Counted from the stretch's first letter, positions 17,775 through 28,607 are shown. The stretch is DNA of 64,000 nt from Ideonella paludis (GCF_018069865.1 NZ_JAGQDG010000006.1:124001-188000); one strand, 5' to 3'. The notes: generated by a model not told the origin, from the letters alone. A program made the numbers and translations.

Positions 17775-17844
17775 GGCAGCCCGCTGCATGCTGGGCGAAT
17801 CGAAATTGCCGTAACACTTCGGCTTTTTCTGACCATTTGTCAGA

Positions 17845-17874
17845 TTGTCACAATGCTTCTTCTGACCAGATAAT
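17845..17874 (+). promoter_or_regulatory. Sigma70-type promoter for the TerC riboswitch transcript
   Basis: TTGTCA (17845-17850) and GATAAT (17869-17874) are separated by 18 nt. They place the transcription start near 17881, immediately before the riboswitch core. Confidence 0.6.
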
Positions 17875-17883
17875 CCGGCCTTC

Positions 17884-18020
17884 CCTCGAGGGGAGTAGCA
17901 AGCTGGGCGTACCCATGGTGCCCTGGCGACAGTGTCCGTCAATACGCGGCCGATATAACAAGTAGCCGCCGGACCTGTCGAGCTCGGTCCTTTGCCCGAG
18001 CCATGCAAGACCTTGCGGGT
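17884..18020 (+). ncRNA. yybP-ykoY (Mn2+-sensing) riboswitch
   Basis: The leader contains the two diagnostic conserved segments of the yybP-ykoY family: GGGGAGTAGC at 17890-17899 and GCAAGACCTT at 18005-18014. GC-rich helices lie between them. It sits directly upstream of a TerC-family gene, the usual partner of this Mn2+ sensor (for example alx). The call comes from motif recognition, not a covariance search. Confidence 0.85.
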
Positions 18021-18057
18021 GTTCTTCAACACCTCTCTCTTTTGCAAAGACCTATCC

Positions 18058-19008
18058 ATGGAAACCATAGCACCCCTTTGGCTCTGGCTGGTGTTCGTCG
18101 GCTTCGTGCTGGCAGCGCTGTTTGTCGACTTCGTCGCCCTCAACAAGCAAGGCGCCCACGTCGTTGGCGTCAAAGAAGCGCTTCACTGGTCCATCATTTG
18201 GATCGCCCTGAGCTTTGTGTTCAATGGCCTGCTGTGGTGGGCGGTCAAAGACACGACCGGTTCAACCGAACTCGCCAATGAAAAGTCATTGGAGTTCCTC
18301 ACGGGCTACCTGATTGAGAAGAGCCTGGCCGTCGACAACATCTTTGTCTTCCTGCTGATCTTCACCTACTTTGCGGTGCCCCCGGCCTACCAGAAGCGGG
18401 TGCTGATGATCGGCATCATCGGCGCCATCGTGCTGCGCACCATCATGATCTTGGTGGGCGGTTGGCTGTTGGCCCAGTTCCACTGGATCCTCTACCTCTT
18501 CGGTGCCTTCTTGATCATCACGGGCATCAAGATGTGGTGGGCAGCCGGCAAGGAGTCTGACCTCGAAGACAACCCGGCCCTCAAGCTCCTGCGCCGCATC
18601 ATGCCCGTCAGCAAAGAGTACGACGGCGAGAAGTTCTGGACGATGGAGAACGGTGCCAAGATTGCGACACCGCTGTTGATGGTCGTGGCCTTGGTGGGTT
18701 TGACCGACGTGATCTTCGCCGTGGACTCCATCCCCGCCATCTTCGCCATCACCAAGGACCCGTTCATTGTGCTGACCAGCAATGTGTTCGCGATCCTGGG
18801 CTTGCGCGCGATGTTCTTCCTGCTGCAGGCTGCCGCCAGCCGCTTCCACCTGCTGAACTATGGCTTGGCGGTGATCCTGGTCTTCATCGGCACCAAGATG
18901 ATGCTGATCGATGTCTTCAAGATCCCTGTGGCGGTGTCCTTGGGCGTGGTGCTCAGCATCTTGGCCATCACCATGGTGTGGAGCTCCAAGACCGCTCCCA
19001 ACACCTGA
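18058..19008 (+). CDS. TerC/Alx-family integral membrane protein, probable Mn2+ exporter
   Basis: This 316-residue protein has about seven to nine hydrophobic helices. The conserved TerC acidic motifs lie in membrane segments: EKSLAVDNIFVFLLIF and GLTDVIFAVDSIPAIFAIT. Alx/TerC homologues are linked to Mn2+ export and metal homeostasis. The start is the ATG at 18058, where the hydrophobic N-terminus begins; a longer reading from 17992 would translate the riboswitch. The upstream Mn2+ riboswitch supports metal-induced expression. A universal stress protein gene follows after 46 nt and may be cotranscribed. Confidence 0.9.
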   Translation: METIAPLWLWLVFVGFVLAALFVDFVALNKQGAHVVGVKEALHWSIIWIALSFVFNGLLWWAVKDTTGSTELANEKSLEFLTGYLIEKSLAVDNIFVFLLIFTYFAVPPAYQKRVLMIGIIGAIVLRTIMILVGGWLLAQFHWILYLFGAFLIITGIKMWWAAGKESDLEDNPALKLLRRIMPVSKEYDGEKFWTMENGAKIATPLLMVVALVGLTDVIFAVDSIPAIFAITKDPFIVLTSNVFAILGLRAMFFLLQAAASRFHLLNYGLAVILVFIGTKMMLIDVFKIPVAVSLGVVLSILAITMVWSSKTAPNT

Positions 19009-19054
19009 CGTGCAGCCACCGAGCAAACAACACCCTTGAACAAGGAGTCCTGAC

Positions 19055-19477
19055 ATGAAGATTTTGTTGGCTGTCGACGGCAGCCCCTTCACCAAAAAGA
19101 TGTTGGCCTACTTGGCCATTCACGAAGAGATGTTTGGCCCGCAGAACAGCTTTACCGTGTTCACCGCCGTGGCAGCCCTGCCTCCGCGGGCCCGGGCGGC
19201 TGTGGGGGCCGACGTTGCACGCGGCTACTACAAGGACGAAGCCGCCAAGGTCGATACGCCAGTGCGCAAGTTCTTGGCTCGGCATGGCATCCAAGCAGAG
19301 GTCTGCCACGAAGTCGGCTCGGCCGGCGAGTTGATCGCCAAAGCCGCCGAAAAGGGCAAGTTCGATCTCGTGATCATGGGCTCGCACGGCCACAGTGCCT
19401 TGGGCAATTTGGTCATGGGCTCGGTGGCAACACGCGTGCTGGCCCACTGCAAAGTGCCGGTCCTGCTGGTCCGCTGA
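19055..19477 (+). CDS. Universal stress protein (UspA family)
   Basis: This 140-residue single-domain protein begins MKILLAVDGSPFTKKML. It ends with the ATP-binding Usp motif (MGSHGHSALGNLVMGSVA, then VPVLLVR). AAGGAG lies about 10 nt before the ATG. It follows the TerC gene at a short distance on the same strand and a strong terminator ends the unit. Usp proteins bind nucleotides in the cytoplasm and support stress survival; the specific role is unknown. Confidence 0.93.
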   Translation: MKILLAVDGSPFTKKMLAYLAIHEEMFGPQNSFTVFTAVAALPPRARAAVGADVARGYYKDEAAKVDTPVRKFLARHGIQAEVCHEVGSAGELIAKAAEKGKFDLVIMGSHGHSALGNLVMGSVATRVLAHCKVPVLLVR

Positions 19478-19501
19478 CGCTCGGCGCTCTCTAAACCCTT
19501 G

Positions 19502-19532
19502 GGGCCTTGCTGGCAACGGCAAGGCCCTTTTT
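19502..19532 (+). terminator. Intrinsic terminator after the Usp gene
   Basis: GGGCCTTGC and GCAAGGCCC (19502-19510 with 19519-19527) form a 9-bp stem followed by TTTTT. This is a textbook rho-independent terminator. Confidence 0.95.
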
Positions 19533-19602
19533 CTTGCAGCACCATGGCGCCCCCTCGCATTCACCTCTAAAGATCCATGCCCCCTACCGTGTCGGAGCCA
19601 CC

Positions 19603-20213
19603 ATGCCCACGTTGTTCCTAGATGCTCGAAGCCGCTGGGGGCCACGGCCGCTCTGCTGGCCCCCCGGCTCTGGGCCTTGGAACCGGCAGCAAGCAAGATT
19701 CCCAGTGCCGCAGATCACTCGCCACTCATGTCTGCAGCCAAAGACCAAGGAAGCCGCGACACCTGCGCCGCGTTTCCAACGAATGCCCAACTGGAAGCTG
19801 CCATCCGACGGGACCTGGGCCAATCCGTGGTGGTCTCCGAAGAGTTCGCCTTTTATCTGGCCCGGCGCAGCCCATGGAACGGCCCCGATGAATCCATGCC
19901 GATTGATCCGTTTGTCGACGGTGCTATAGAGGTCGGCTCGCTGCCAGAGCCTGACAGGCCTTATCGACTCGAGTTGCCGCCAGGATGCACGTCGAGCGCG
20001 TCCGTCACACCGAGCGCTCGTGCAGGGATGAAGACCTCCTCAGCCCCGAGGCCTTGCCGAGCGCCTGTGCCACCACATGCTTGGGGACGCACCTGGGGCC
20101 GTGAGGGCTTTGGCTGGATCAGCTTTGAGGACATGGACTCCGCCCTGGTGATGGGCTCTGGCTTTGTCACGGCCAGCGACTTGCCCAAGGAGAAGACCTT
20201 CGGCTTGGTCTGA
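19603..20213 (+). pseudogene. Probable frameshifted gene of unknown function
   Basis: No single frame gives a convincing protein. From the ATG at 19603 one frame reads MPTLFLDARS. A second frame (from about 19630) continues with a signal-like GATAALLAPRLWAL and a plausible soluble stretch (AAIRRDLGQSVVVSEEFAFY) to about 19985. A third frame then reads MHVERVRHTERS to a TGA at 20102. The second frame reopens to a TGA at 20211 with GFGWISFEDMDSALVMGSGF. This pattern suggests one exported protein broken by about two indels. An alternative is a shorter intact gene starting at the ATG near 19728 in the second frame. It holds most of the 770-nt gap between the Usp gene and the next gene. I recognise no family. 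Confidence 0.4.
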
Positions 20214-20249
20214 GCCTCGGTACCCAGCCGCCCTCATCCCCCGCGCAAT

Positions 20250-20981
20250 TCAGCGCAGGTCCTGGGCGCATCGAAAGCCGATGTACACCGCGTAGAAATC
20301 AGCGGCCTTCCACGCAGTCACGTCAGCGCGCATGTGCGGCGCACCGTACCACCACGAGCCCCCCATCGTGCGGCGCTCCGCCCCTTGTGCATCGCTCACC
20401 CATTCCCACACATTGGCCCCCATTTCGTGCAAGCCGTTCACACCCGCCGCGGTGGCCCCTGCCGGTGCGGCGCGCGGCCACGCATCGCGCTCGCTGGTGT
20501 TGGCACCGGCCGGGCTGTCACCCGTGGGGTAGGTGTAGGTCTTGCCACGCTGCCAAGGAGCTGGTGGAGACGCTCGCTGCTCGGTGTAGGCCGCACTCTG
20601 CCACTCGGCCGCGGTGGGCAGCCGCCCGCCCGCCCAGCGGCAGTAGGCGGCAGCCTCGGCGTGGGTCAGGTGCACGGCAGGTAACTGCCCAGATGCAGGC
20701 GGCGTGCCCTCAGGCGTGCGCCAAGTCCATCCCGGGCGACGCTGCCAACCACCCACATACTCAAAGCCGCCCCCTGCGCGCTCAGCCTCGGTGAGCAAGC
20801 CGGTCTCATGAACAAAGCGCGCGAACTGAGCCACCGTGACCTCGGTGCGGTCGATGGCGAAACCGGGCAGAGCGACGCGGTCAGGGCCGGCGGTGGCCTC
20901 GGACTGAACACTCACAGTCAGTCCTGCAAGCAGTGAGAGGGTGAGAAGGACAGAGCGGTGGCAGGTCATGCTGCGCATCAT
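20250..20981 (-). CDS. Formylglycine-generating-enzyme/SUMF1-like exported protein
   Basis: The protein has about 243 residues from the ATG at 20981, with an N-terminal signal sequence (VLLTLSLLAGLTVSV). It is followed by an FGE-sulfatase (SUMF1) domain: FAIDRTEVTVAQFARF at the start, AAAYCRWAGGRLPTAAEWQ in the middle, and GGSWWYGAPHMRAD with GFRCAQ at the end. Most bacterial members are not true formylglycine-generating enzymes; the Cys pair of the enzyme is not evident here. It is likely a periplasmic binding or assembly protein with the C-type-lectin-like fold. No sulfatase gene is nearby. Confidence 0.8.
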   Translation of the reverse strand: MMRSMTCHRSVLLTLSLLAGLTVSVQSEATAGPDRVALPGFAIDRTEVTVAQFARFVHETGLLTEAERAGGGFEYVGGWQRRPGWTWRTPEGTPPASGQLPAVHLTHAEAAAYCRWAGGRLPTAAEWQSAAYTEQRASPPAPWQRGKTYTYPTGDSPAGANTSERDAWPRAAPAGATAAGVNGLHEMGANVWEWVSDAQGAERRTMGGSWWYGAPHMRADVTAWKAADFYAVYIGFRCAQDLR

Positions 20982-21144
20982 GCGGCAAGCCCACAGCCCC
21001 TCACGGCGCTGCGGCCTTTTGCGCTTGTGCTTAAAGTCAGGCGCCACGTCGTCCAATTGGCCAACAATTGCTGTGACCTCAGTCATACGTCACCGATAGC
21101 GCCGCCATGAGTACTGGCGCATGCCACGGACCCGAAGGATGCCC

Positions 21145-22203
21145 ATGAAGATCATTCACAACCCTCTGCACGCTCTGCATCAAGGCCGAGAGGAGATGTT
21201 CCGTGGCCGCATGGTGGCCTGCCATGAGGTGCCTGCGCGCCAGGACTTTGTGCTGGCAGCGCTGCAGCAGCGCGGCTTCGGACGGCTGGAAGCGCCACAC
21301 GGTCAAGAGATCGACATCGATGCGGCCATCGCTCGTGTGCACGACCAAGGCTATATCCAGTTTTTGGCAAAGGCTTGGGATGACTGGGTCGCGATGGACC
21401 CCGCCAATGCACAACGTGATGCACTACCCTCAGTCTGGCCACTGCCCAGCCGTCACGGCTTCCGAACCGATGGCGCGCTGCTCAACTTTGCAGCCCGCCT
21501 AGGCCGGTATAGCTTTGATGCAGGCAGCCCCTTGATGCAAGGGACCTGGGCCGCCACACACATGGGCGCGACTTGCGCTGTCAACGCCGCCCGTGCGGTG
21601 CTGGCTGGCGAGCGGGCAGCCTGCGCCCTGACTCGCCCTCCGGGGCACCACGCTGGGCCCGACTTCTTTGGCGGCTATTGCTTCTTGAACAACGGCGCCA
21701 TCGCCGCACAAGCTCTGCGCGACGGGGGGCACGCCAAAGTCGCCGTCTTGGACATTGACTACCATCACGGCAACGGCACCCAAACCATTTTTTACGATCG
21801 TCCCGACGTGTTCACCGTCTCTTTGCACGGCGACCCGGCCACCGAGTACCCCTTCTTCCTGGGCCATGCCGACGAAACGGGCACGGGGCTGGGCCAGGGC
21901 TACAACCTGAACCTTCCGCTGCCTCGCGGCACTGCTTTCAATACCTGGCGGCTCGCACTCGATCAAGCCCTGAGCGCCATCACCCACTATGCGCCCACCG
22001 CCTTGGTGGTGCCTTTTGGCTTGGACACCTTCAAGGACGATCCCATCTCCGGCTTCACACTGGACAGTGAGGACTACACCACCATTGGGCAGGCACTGGC
22101 AGGCTTGGGCTTGCCCACGGTCTTCACCTTTGAAGGCGGCTACGCCGTTGAGGCGGTCGGGACCAATGCGGTCAACCTTTTGGAGGGCTTTGGGGCCCAC
22201 TGA
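21145..22203 (+). CDS. Acetylpolyamine amidohydrolase / class II HDAC-like deacetylase
   Basis: This 352-residue zinc deacetylase has the paired active-site His168-His169 (RPPGHHAG). Zn ligands are Asp205 and His207 (DIDYHHGNGTQ) and Asp294 (FGLDTFKDD), and FEGGY supplies the catalytic Tyr. The long N-terminal insert (residues 1-110) is typical of polyamine deacetylases such as Mycoplana AphA. GAAGGA sits 8 nt before the ATG at 21145. It is cytoplasmic and probably removes acetyl groups from polyamines or small molecules. It stands alone between divergent and convergent genes. Confidence 0.9.
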   Translation: MKIIHNPLHALHQGREEMFRGRMVACHEVPARQDFVLAALQQRGFGRLEAPHGQEIDIDAAIARVHDQGYIQFLAKAWDDWVAMDPANAQRDALPSVWPLPSRHGFRTDGALLNFAARLGRYSFDAGSPLMQGTWAATHMGATCAVNAARAVLAGERAACALTRPPGHHAGPDFFGGYCFLNNGAIAAQALRDGGHAKVAVLDIDYHHGNGTQTIFYDRPDVFTVSLHGDPATEYPFFLGHADETGTGLGQGYNLNLPLPRGTAFNTWRLALDQALSAITHYAPTALVVPFGLDTFKDDPISGFTLDSEDYTTIGQALAGLGLPTVFTFEGGYAVEAVGTNAVNLLEGFGAH

Positions 22204-22230
22204 GTGGCGCCCAGGCTGAATCAGACGAGA

Positions 22231-22270
22231 CAAAAAAAGCCCCGGCGGCGAACCGTCCGGGGCTTCGTTA
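22231..22270 (-). terminator. Bidirectional terminator between the deacetylase and lpdA
   Basis: AGCCCCGG and CCGGGGCT (22238-22245 with 22257-22264) form the stem. An A-run on the left gives a T7 tract for the leftward pyruvate dehydrogenase operon. It also lies 35 nt after the rightward deacetylase stop. Confidence 0.9.
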
Positions 22271-22289
22271 TTGCAGGCACTCAGGCTGC

Positions 22290-24110
22290 TTACTTCTTGC
22301 TCGGCGGCAAATCCGTGCAAGACCCATGCGCCACTTCCGCCGCCATGCCAATGCTCTCACCCAGCGTGGGGTGCGGGTGGATGGTCTTGCCGATGTCCAC
22401 GGCGTCGGCGCCCATCTCAATGGCCAGGGCGATCTCGCCAATCATGTCGCCGGCATGGGTGCCGACGATGCCGCCGCCCAGGATCTTGCCGTGGCCATGC
22501 GCTTCGGGGGAGTCATCGAACAACAGCTTGGTGAAGCCTTCATCGCGGCCGTTGGCGATGGCGCGGCCCGAGGCCGTCCAGGGGAACAAGCCCTTCTTGA
22601 CCTTGATGCCTTGGGCCTTGGCTTGGTCTTCCGTGAGACCCACCCAAGCCACTTCAGGGTCGGTGTAGGCCACGCTGGGGATCACGCGGGCGTTGAAGGC
22701 GGCCGAGGCCAACTCTTTGTTGCCCTGCAACTCACCGGCGATGACTTCCGCCGCCACATGCGCTTCGTGCACGGCCTTGTGCGCCAGCATGGGCTGGCCC
22801 ACCAGGTCGCCGATGGCGAAGATGTGCGGCACGTTGGTGCGCATCTGGATGTCGACGTTGATGAAGCCACGGTCCGTCACCGCCACCCCAGCCTTGTCGG
22901 CGCCAATCTTGCCGCCGTTGGGCGTGCGGCCCACGGCTTGCAACACCAGGTCATAGGTGCCTTCACTCTTGGTGCCATCCAGGCCCTCGAACTGCACAGT
23001 GATGCCCTCGGGCTTGGCCACAGCGCCCACCGTCTTGGTCTTCAACATGATCTTGTCGAAGCGGCCCTTGTTCATCTTCTCCCAGACCTTGACCAGGTCG
23101 CGGTCCGCGCCTTGCATCAGCCCGTCCATCATCTCCACCACATCCAGGCGAGCGCCCAGGGTGCTGTAGACGGTGCCCATCTCCAGGCCAATGATTCCGC
23201 CACCGACGATGAGCATCTTCTTGGGCACGGCCTTGAGCTCCAGTGCGCCGGTGCTGTCCACAATGCGCTCGTCCTTCGGGAAGAAGGGCAGGTGCACGGC
23301 TTGGGAGCCTGCGGCAATGATGGCGCTCTTGAACTTCACCACCTTGGTGGTGCCGGTCTTGTCTTGGCCGCCGCCCGTGGTTTCTTCCACCCGCACATGG
23401 TGGGGGTCGATGAACTGCCCAAGGCCGCGCACGGTGGTGACCTTGCGCATCTTGGCCATCGCGCCCAGGCCGCCGGTCAGCTTGCCAATGACCTTTTCTT
23501 TGTGGGCACGCAGCTTGTCGATATTGACTTGCGGCGCCCCAAACTCCACGCCCAAGGCGCTTAGGTGGCTGACCTCGTCCATCACTGCGGCCACATGCAG
23601 CAGCGCCTTGGACGGAATACAGCCCACATTGAGGCACACACCACCCAGGGTGGCATAGCGCTCGACGATCACGACCTTGAGGCCCAAATCAGCCGCGCGG
23701 AAGGCCGCCGAATAGCCGCCGGGGCCGGCTCCCAGCACCAGCACGTCGCAGTCCACATCGGCTGCGCCGCTGTAGCTGCCGGCCGGGCCGGCTGCCACCG
23801 CTGGCGCAGGCACCGGTGCCGGTGCCTGTGCCGCAGCGACCGCGGGCGCTGGTGTGGGCGCAGGCGCAGCATCGGCCGTTTCCAACACCAAAACCACCGA
23901 GCCTTGGTTGACCTTGTCACCCACCGCCACTTTGAGCGCCTTGACCACACCCGCATGCGAGCAGGGAATCTCCATCGAGGCTTTGTCGCTCTCCACGGTG
24001 ATCAAGCTTTGCTCCACCTTCACGGTGTCGCCCGGCTTGACCAGCACTTCGATCACGCCCACGTCTTTGAAGTCGCCGATGTCCGGCACCACCACATCTA
24101 TCGTTGCCAT
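22290..24110 (-). CDS. lpdA: Dihydrolipoyl dehydrogenase (E3) with N-terminal lipoyl domain
   Basis: This 606-residue protein begins with a lipoyl domain (residues 1-80, acceptor Lys in ESDKASM) and an Ala/Pro linker to about 120. The flavoprotein part has the FAD motif [17 protein letters not shown], the redox disulfide in [13 protein letters not shown], the NAD motif [10 protein letters not shown] and the C-terminal catalytic His in HPHPTLGES. It reoxidises dihydrolipoamide in the pyruvate dehydrogenase complex. The start at 24110 has AAGGAG 8 nt upstream. It is the last gene of aceE-aceF-lpdA and begins 10 nt after the aceF stop. The added lipoyl domain is common in beta-proteobacterial PDH E3. 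Confidence 0.97.
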   Translation of the reverse strand: MATIDVVVPDIGDFKDVGVIEVLVKPGDTVKVEQSLITVESDKASMEIPCSHAGVVKALKVAVGDKVNQGSVVLVLETADAAPAPTPAPAVAAAQAPAPVPAPAVAAGPAGSYSGAADVDCDVLVLGAGPGGYSAAFRAADLGLKVVIVERYATLGGVCLNVGCIPSKALLHVAAVMDEVSHLSALGVEFGAPQVNIDKLRAHKEKVIGKLTGGLGAMAKMRKVTTVRGLGQFIDPHHVRVEETTGGGQDKTGTTKVVKFKSAIIAAGSQAVHLPFFPKDERIVDSTGALELKAVPKKMLIVGGGIIGLEMGTVYSTLGARLDVVEMMDGLMQGADRDLVKVWEKMNKGRFDKIMLKTKTVGAVAKPEGITVQFEGLDGTKSEGTYDLVLQAVGRTPNGGKIGADKAGVAVTDRGFINVDIQMRTNVPHIFAIGDLVGQPMLAHKAVHEAHVAAEVIAGELQGNKELASAAFNARVIPSVAYTDPEVAWVGLTEDQAKAQGIKVKKGLFPWTASGRAIANGRDEGFTKLLFDDSPEAHGHGKILGGGIVGTHAGDMIGEIALAIEMGADAVDIGKTIHPHPTLGESIGMAAEVAHGSCTDLPPSKK

Positions 24111-24120
24111 GGTGGTCTCC

Positions 24121-25788
24121 TTACAAAACAATGCGACGGAAGTCCGCCAGCAGAGATGCGAAATAGACGTTGAAGCGCGCGGCTGCGGCACCGTCGATGA
24201 CGCGATGGTCCCAGCTCAAGGAGAGCGGCAGGATCAAGCGCGGCACAAACTGCTTGCCATCCCAGCGCGGCTCCATACTGCTCTTGCACACCCCCATGAT
24301 CGCGACCTCAGGCGCATTGATGATGGGCGTGAAATAGCGCCCGCCAATGCCGCCCAAGGACGAGATGCTGAAGCAGCCGCCCGACATGTCGGCGGGACCC
24401 AGCTTGCCGTCGCGGGCCTTCTTGGCCAGCTCGCTCATCTCTTGGCTGATCTGGAAGATGCCCTTCTTGTCGGCGTCTTTGATCACCGGCACCACCAGGC
24501 CATTGGGCGTATCGGCCGCAAAGCCGATGTGGAAGTAGTTCTTGTAGACGAGTTGATCGCCATCCAAAGAGGCATTGAACTCAGGGAACTTCTTCAGCGC
24601 CGCCACAGCCGCCTTGATCATGAAGGCTAGCATTGTGACCTTGATGCCCGACTTCTCGTTCTCTTTGTTGGTTTGAACGCGGAAGGCTTCGAGCTCGGTG
24701 ATGTCGGCGTCGTCATGGTTGGTGACATGCGGGATCACCACCCAGTTGCGGTGCAGGTTGGCACCACTGATCTTCTTGATGCGCGACAGGTCTTTGCGCT
24801 CGACGGGGCCGAACTTGGCAAAGTCCACCTGCGGCCAGGGCAACAAACCTGGGAAGGCACCGCCCGCTGCGGCCGGTGCGGCTGCCGGGGCTTTGGCCTT
24901 TTGGGCGGCCGTTTGCAGGCTGCCGGCCATCACGCCCTTGACGAAGTTCTGCACGTCGTCAGCGGTGATGCGGCCCTTGTGGCCCGAGCCCTTGACTTCT
25001 GCCAGGGGCACGCCCAGTTCACGCGCAATCTTGCGAATGCTGGGTGAGGCATGGGGCAGGCCTGCTGCGGGCGTGCCGGGTTGGTGCGCAGGCTGCGCAG
25101 AAGCCACGGCCACGGCAGGCGCGGCCGCAGCCGCAGCCTGGGCGGGAGACGCCACAGGTGCTGCCGCGGGTGTGGGAGCAGGAGCAGCGGCGGCCACCGC
25201 AGCGCCCTCGCCTTCCAAGATCGCCAGCAGCGTGCCTTGGTTGACCTTGTCACCCAGGGCCACCTTCAGCTCCTTGATGACGCCAGCATGCGACGAGGGG
25301 ATCTCCATCGAGGCCTTGTCGCTCTCCACGGTGATCAGGCTTTGCTCCGCCTTGACGGTATCGCCCACCTTGACCAAGAGCTCGATCACGGCGACGTCTT
25401 TGAAGTCACCAATGTCGGGCACCACGACCTCAATGCGGCCCACCGCAGCCGCCACCGGGGCAGCGGGTGCTGGTGCTGCAGCGGCAGGCGCTGCAACAGG
25501 TGCGGCGGCTGCAGCCGGCGCAGGCGCCGGGGCTGCCACCGCCGCGGCGCCGGCCACTTCCAGCATCAGCACTACCGTGCCTTCGTTGACCTTGTCACCC
25601 AGGCCCACCTTCAGCTCTTTGACCACGCCAGCGTGCGAGCTGGGGATTTCCATCGAGGCCTTGTCGCTCTCGACGGTGATCAGGCTTTGCTCTGCCTTGA
25701 CGGTGTCGCCCACCTTGACCAGCAGCTCAATGATGGCCACGTCTTTGAAGTCGCCGATGTCGGGGACTTTCACTTCAATCAAACTCAT
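24121..25788 (-). CDS. aceF: Pyruvate dehydrogenase E2, dihydrolipoyl acetyltransferase
   Basis: This 555-residue protein has two lipoyl domains (about 1-75 and 118-195, each with ESDKASM carrying the lipoylated Lys). Ala/Pro linkers separate them. A peripheral subunit-binding domain lies at about 250-285 ([16 protein letters not shown]), and the catalytic core runs from about 330 to the end with DHRVIDGA as the active-site motif. It transfers acetyl groups to CoA and forms the core of the complex. It sits between aceE and lpdA with short spacers. Confidence 0.97.
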   Translation of the reverse strand: MSLIEVKVPDIGDFKDVAIIELLVKVGDTVKAEQSLITVESDKASMEIPSSHAGVVKELKVGLGDKVNEGTVVLMLEVAGAAAVAAPAPAPAAAAAPVAAPAAAAPAPAAPVAAAVGRIEVVVPDIGDFKDVAVIELLVKVGDTVKAEQSLITVESDKASMEIPSSHAGVIKELKVALGDKVNQGTLLAILEGEGAAVAAAAPAPTPAAAPVASPAQAAAAAAPAVAVASAQPAHQPGTPAAGLPHASPSIRKIARELGVPLAEVKGSGHKGRITADDVQNFVKGVMAGSLQTAAQKAKAPAAAPAAAGGAFPGLLPWPQVDFAKFGPVERKDLSRIKKISGANLHRNWVVIPHVTNHDDADITELEAFRVQTNKENEKSGIKVTMLAFMIKAAVAALKKFPEFNASLDGDQLVYKNYFHIGFAADTPNGLVVPVIKDADKKGIFQISQEMSELAKKARDGKLGPADMSGGCFSISSLGGIGGRYFTPIINAPEVAIMGVCKSSMEPRWDGKQFVPRLILPLSLSWDHRVIDGAAAARFNVYFASLLADFRRIVL

Positions 25789-25808
25789 GATGTGTCTCCG
25801 TCCCCGTT

Positions 25809-28517
25809 TTAGGCGTACAGCGGGTTGATCTTGTCGGCCTTGATGCCGTACTTGGCAATGGCTTCCGCCACCTTGGTCGCCGGCACGCTGCCTTCTTCTG
25901 CCAGGGCCTTGAGCGCGGCCACCACGATGTAATGGCGGTTGATCTCAAAGTGCTCACGCAGCTTGGAGCGGAAGTCGCTGCGGCCAAAGCCGTCGGTGCC
26001 CAGCACCTTGAAGGTGCGGCCCTTGGGCATGAAGGCGCGCACTTGCTCGGCGTAGTTCTTCATGTAGTCGGTCGAGGCAATCACCGGGCCGGGGTGGCCG
26101 TCCAATTGCTGAGCGATGAAGGGCACGCGCGGGGCGTCCGTGGGGTGCAGCAAGTTGAAGCGCTCGCAGTCCTGGCCTTCGCGGGCCAGCTCGTTAAAGC
26201 TCGGGCAGCTCCACACATTGGCGGCCACGCCCCAATCTTCTTCCAGCAGCAGCTTGGCGGCTTGAGATTCACGCAAGATCGAGCCCGAACCCAGCAGATT
26301 GACGCGCGGTGTCTTCTTGGCGCCCTCTTCCAGCAGGTACATGCCCTTGATGATCTGCTCCTCGGTGCCAGGCTTCAGGCCGGGCATCGGGTAGTTTTCA
26401 TTCAGCAAGGTCAGGTAGTAGAAGACGTTCTCTTGCTTCTCGACCATGCGCTTCAGGCCGTGCTGCATGATCACCGCCACTTCGTGGGCGAAGGTCGGGT
26501 CATACGAGATGCAGTTCGGAATGGTGCCGGCCAAGATGTGGCTGTGGCCGTCTTCGTGCTGCAGGCCTTCGCCGTTCAGCGTGGTGCGGCCCGAGGTGCC
26601 GCCCAGCAAGAAGCCACGCGCTTGCATGTCACCCGCCGCCCAAGCCAAGTCGCCAATGCGCTGGAAGCCGAACATCGAGTAGTAGACAAAGAACGGGATC
26701 ATCACCCGGTTGTTGGTGCTGTAGCTGGTGGCGGCCGCAATCCAGCTCGCCATGCCACCCGCTTCATTGATGCCTTCTTGCAGGATCTGCCCGGCCTTGT
26801 CTTCGCGGTAGTACATCACCTGGTCTTTGTCGACCGGCGTGTAGAGCTGACCCTTGGGGTTGTAGATGCCGATCTGACGGAACAGGCCTTCCATGCCGAA
26901 GGTGCGGGCCTCGTCCACCAGGATGGGCACCACGCGCGGGCCCAAGGCCTGGTCGCGCAGCAGTTGGTTCAAGAAGCGCACATAGGCTTGGGTGGTCGAG
27001 ATCTCACGGCCTTCGGCCGAAGGCTCCAGCACCGCCTTGAAGGTCTCCAGCGGTGGCACGGTGAAGCTTTCCTCAGCCACAGGCCGGCGCTTGGGCAGGT
27101 AGCCGCCCAGCGCCTGGCGGCGCTCTTGCAGGTACTTCATCTCCGGCGTGTCGTCAGCCGGCTTGTAGTAGGGCAAGTTGGGCAGTTCGCTGTCGGGGAC
27201 CGGGATGTTGAAGCGGTCGCGGATGTAGCGGATGTCTTCGTCCGTCAGCTTCTTGGTCTGGTGCACGGTGTTCTTGCCTTCACCAGCCTTGCCCATGCCG
27301 TAGCCCTTGACGGTCTTGACCAGCAGCACCGTGGGCTGGCCTGTCTCGTTGTTGTGCGCCGCATGGAAGGCGGCATAGACCTTCTCGGGCTCATGGCCAC
27401 CACGGCGCAGCTCAAAGATCTCCTCGTCGCTCATGTGCTCGACGAGCTTGGCAGTCTCGGGGTACTTGCCGAAGAAGTTCTTGCGGATGAAGGCGCCATC
27501 GTTGGCCTTCATGGCCTGGTAGTCGCCATCCAGGGTTTCCATCATCAATTGGCGCAGCTTGCCGCTCTTGTCGCGGGCCAGCAGTTCGTCCCAGCCCTTG
27601 CCCCAGATCAGCTTGATGACATTCCAGCCGCTGCCCCGGAACTCGCCTTCCAGCTCTTGGATGATCTTGCCGTTGCCGCGCACCGGGCCGTCCAAGCGCT
27701 GCAGATTGCAGTTGACAACGAACACCAGGTTATCCAAGCCTTCGCGGGCCGCTAGGCCAATGGCGCCCAGGCTTTCCGGCTCGTCCATCTCGCCGTCGCC
27801 CATGAAGGCCCAGACCTTGCGCTTGGCCGTGTCGGCAATGCCGCGCGCATGCAAGTACTTCAAGAAGCGAGCTTGGTAGATGGCCATCAAAGGGCCAAGA
27901 CCCATGGAGACGGTGGGGAACTGCCAGAACTCCGGCATCAGCTTGGGGTGCGGGTAGCTGGGCAGGCCCTTGCCATCGACTTCTTGGCGGAAGTTGTCGA
28001 GCTGGGCTTCAGTCAGGCGGCCTTCCAGGTAGGCGCGGGCGTAGATCCCAGGCGCGCTGTGGCCTTGGATGTAAAGCAAGTCGCCGCCATGGTCGGCGCT
28101 CTCGGCATGCCAGAAGTGGTTGAAGCCAGCGCCCAGCATGGACGCCAACGACGCAAAGGAGCCGATGTGGCCGCCCAGATCACCGCCGTCGGCCGGGTTC
28201 AGCCGGTTCGCGCGCACCACCATGGCCATGGCGTTCCAGCGCATATAGGCGCGCAGACGCTTCTCGATGGCGATATTGCCGGGGCAGCGGGCCTCTTGCG
28301 AGGTCTCAATGGTGTTGACGTAAGCCGTATTGGCGGAGAACGGCAGGTCCACGCTGTGCTGACGAGCTTCCTCGAGCAACTGCTCCAACAAGAAGTGGGC
28401 GCGCTCGGGGCCCTCGGCGGTGATGACGGCGGTCAGCGCGTCAAGCCATTCGCGGGTTTCCTGGGCATCCACATCGATGGCGGACGCTCCAAGGCGGGAA
28501 TCAGGCATGGCGGACAT
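25809..28517 (-). CDS. aceE: Pyruvate dehydrogenase E1 (homodimeric type)
   Basis: This 902-residue protein is close to E. coli AceE in length. Visible marks include the thiamine diphosphate motif GDGEMDEPE with the downstream [22 protein letters not shown], and the homodimeric-type N-terminal segment [16 protein letters not shown]. It decarboxylates pyruvate and acetylates the E2 lipoyl groups. The ATG at 28517 has AGGAGAC 6 nt upstream; a longer in-frame reading adds an unsupported N-terminal tail. It leads the aceE-aceF-lpdA operon and is divergent from a two-component system. The intervening 164 nt contain a perfect inverted repeat. Confidence 0.97.
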   Translation of the reverse strand: MSAMPDSRLGASAIDVDAQETREWLDALTAVITAEGPERAHFLLEQLLEEARQHSVDLPFSANTAYVNTIETSQEARCPGNIAIEKRLRAYMRWNAMAMVVRANRLNPADGGDLGGHIGSFASLASMLGAGFNHFWHAESADHGGDLLYIQGHSAPGIYARAYLEGRLTEAQLDNFRQEVDGKGLPSYPHPKLMPEFWQFPTVSMGLGPLMAIYQARFLKYLHARGIADTAKRKVWAFMGDGEMDEPESLGAIGLAAREGLDNLVFVVNCNLQRLDGPVRGNGKIIQELEGEFRGSGWNVIKLIWGKGWDELLARDKSGKLRQLMMETLDGDYQAMKANDGAFIRKNFFGKYPETAKLVEHMSDEEIFELRRGGHEPEKVYAAFHAAHNNETGQPTVLLVKTVKGYGMGKAGEGKNTVHQTKKLTDEDIRYIRDRFNIPVPDSELPNLPYYKPADDTPEMKYLQERRQALGGYLPKRRPVAEESFTVPPLETFKAVLEPSAEGREISTTQAYVRFLNQLLRDQALGPRVVPILVDEARTFGMEGLFRQIGIYNPKGQLYTPVDKDQVMYYREDKAGQILQEGINEAGGMASWIAAATSYSTNNRVMIPFFVYYSMFGFQRIGDLAWAAGDMQARGFLLGGTSGRTTLNGEGLQHEDGHSHILAGTIPNCISYDPTFAHEVAVIMQHGLKRMVEKQENVFYYLTLLNENYPMPGLKPGTEEQIIKGMYLLEEGAKKTPRVNLLGSGSILRESQAAKLLLEEDWGVAANVWSCPSFNELAREGQDCERFNLLHPTDAPRVPFIAQQLDGHPGPVIASTDYMKNYAEQVRAFMPKGRTFKVLGTDGFGRSDFRSKLREHFEINRHYIVVAALKALAEEGSVPATKVAEAIAKYGIKADKINPLYA

Positions 28518-28607
28518 GGTTTGTCTCCTATTGAAAGGCCATGGGTCGTAAGGTGGCCGAGAGTGTGGCACAACTTGGTCTGTATTTCAAATGGCGGCTA
28601 TTGATTT

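Noticed and set aside
25932-27755. 607-codon open frame antisense to aceE
   Set aside because: The aceE protein is fully supported on the other strand. The antisense product has no motifs and reflects third-position GC bias.
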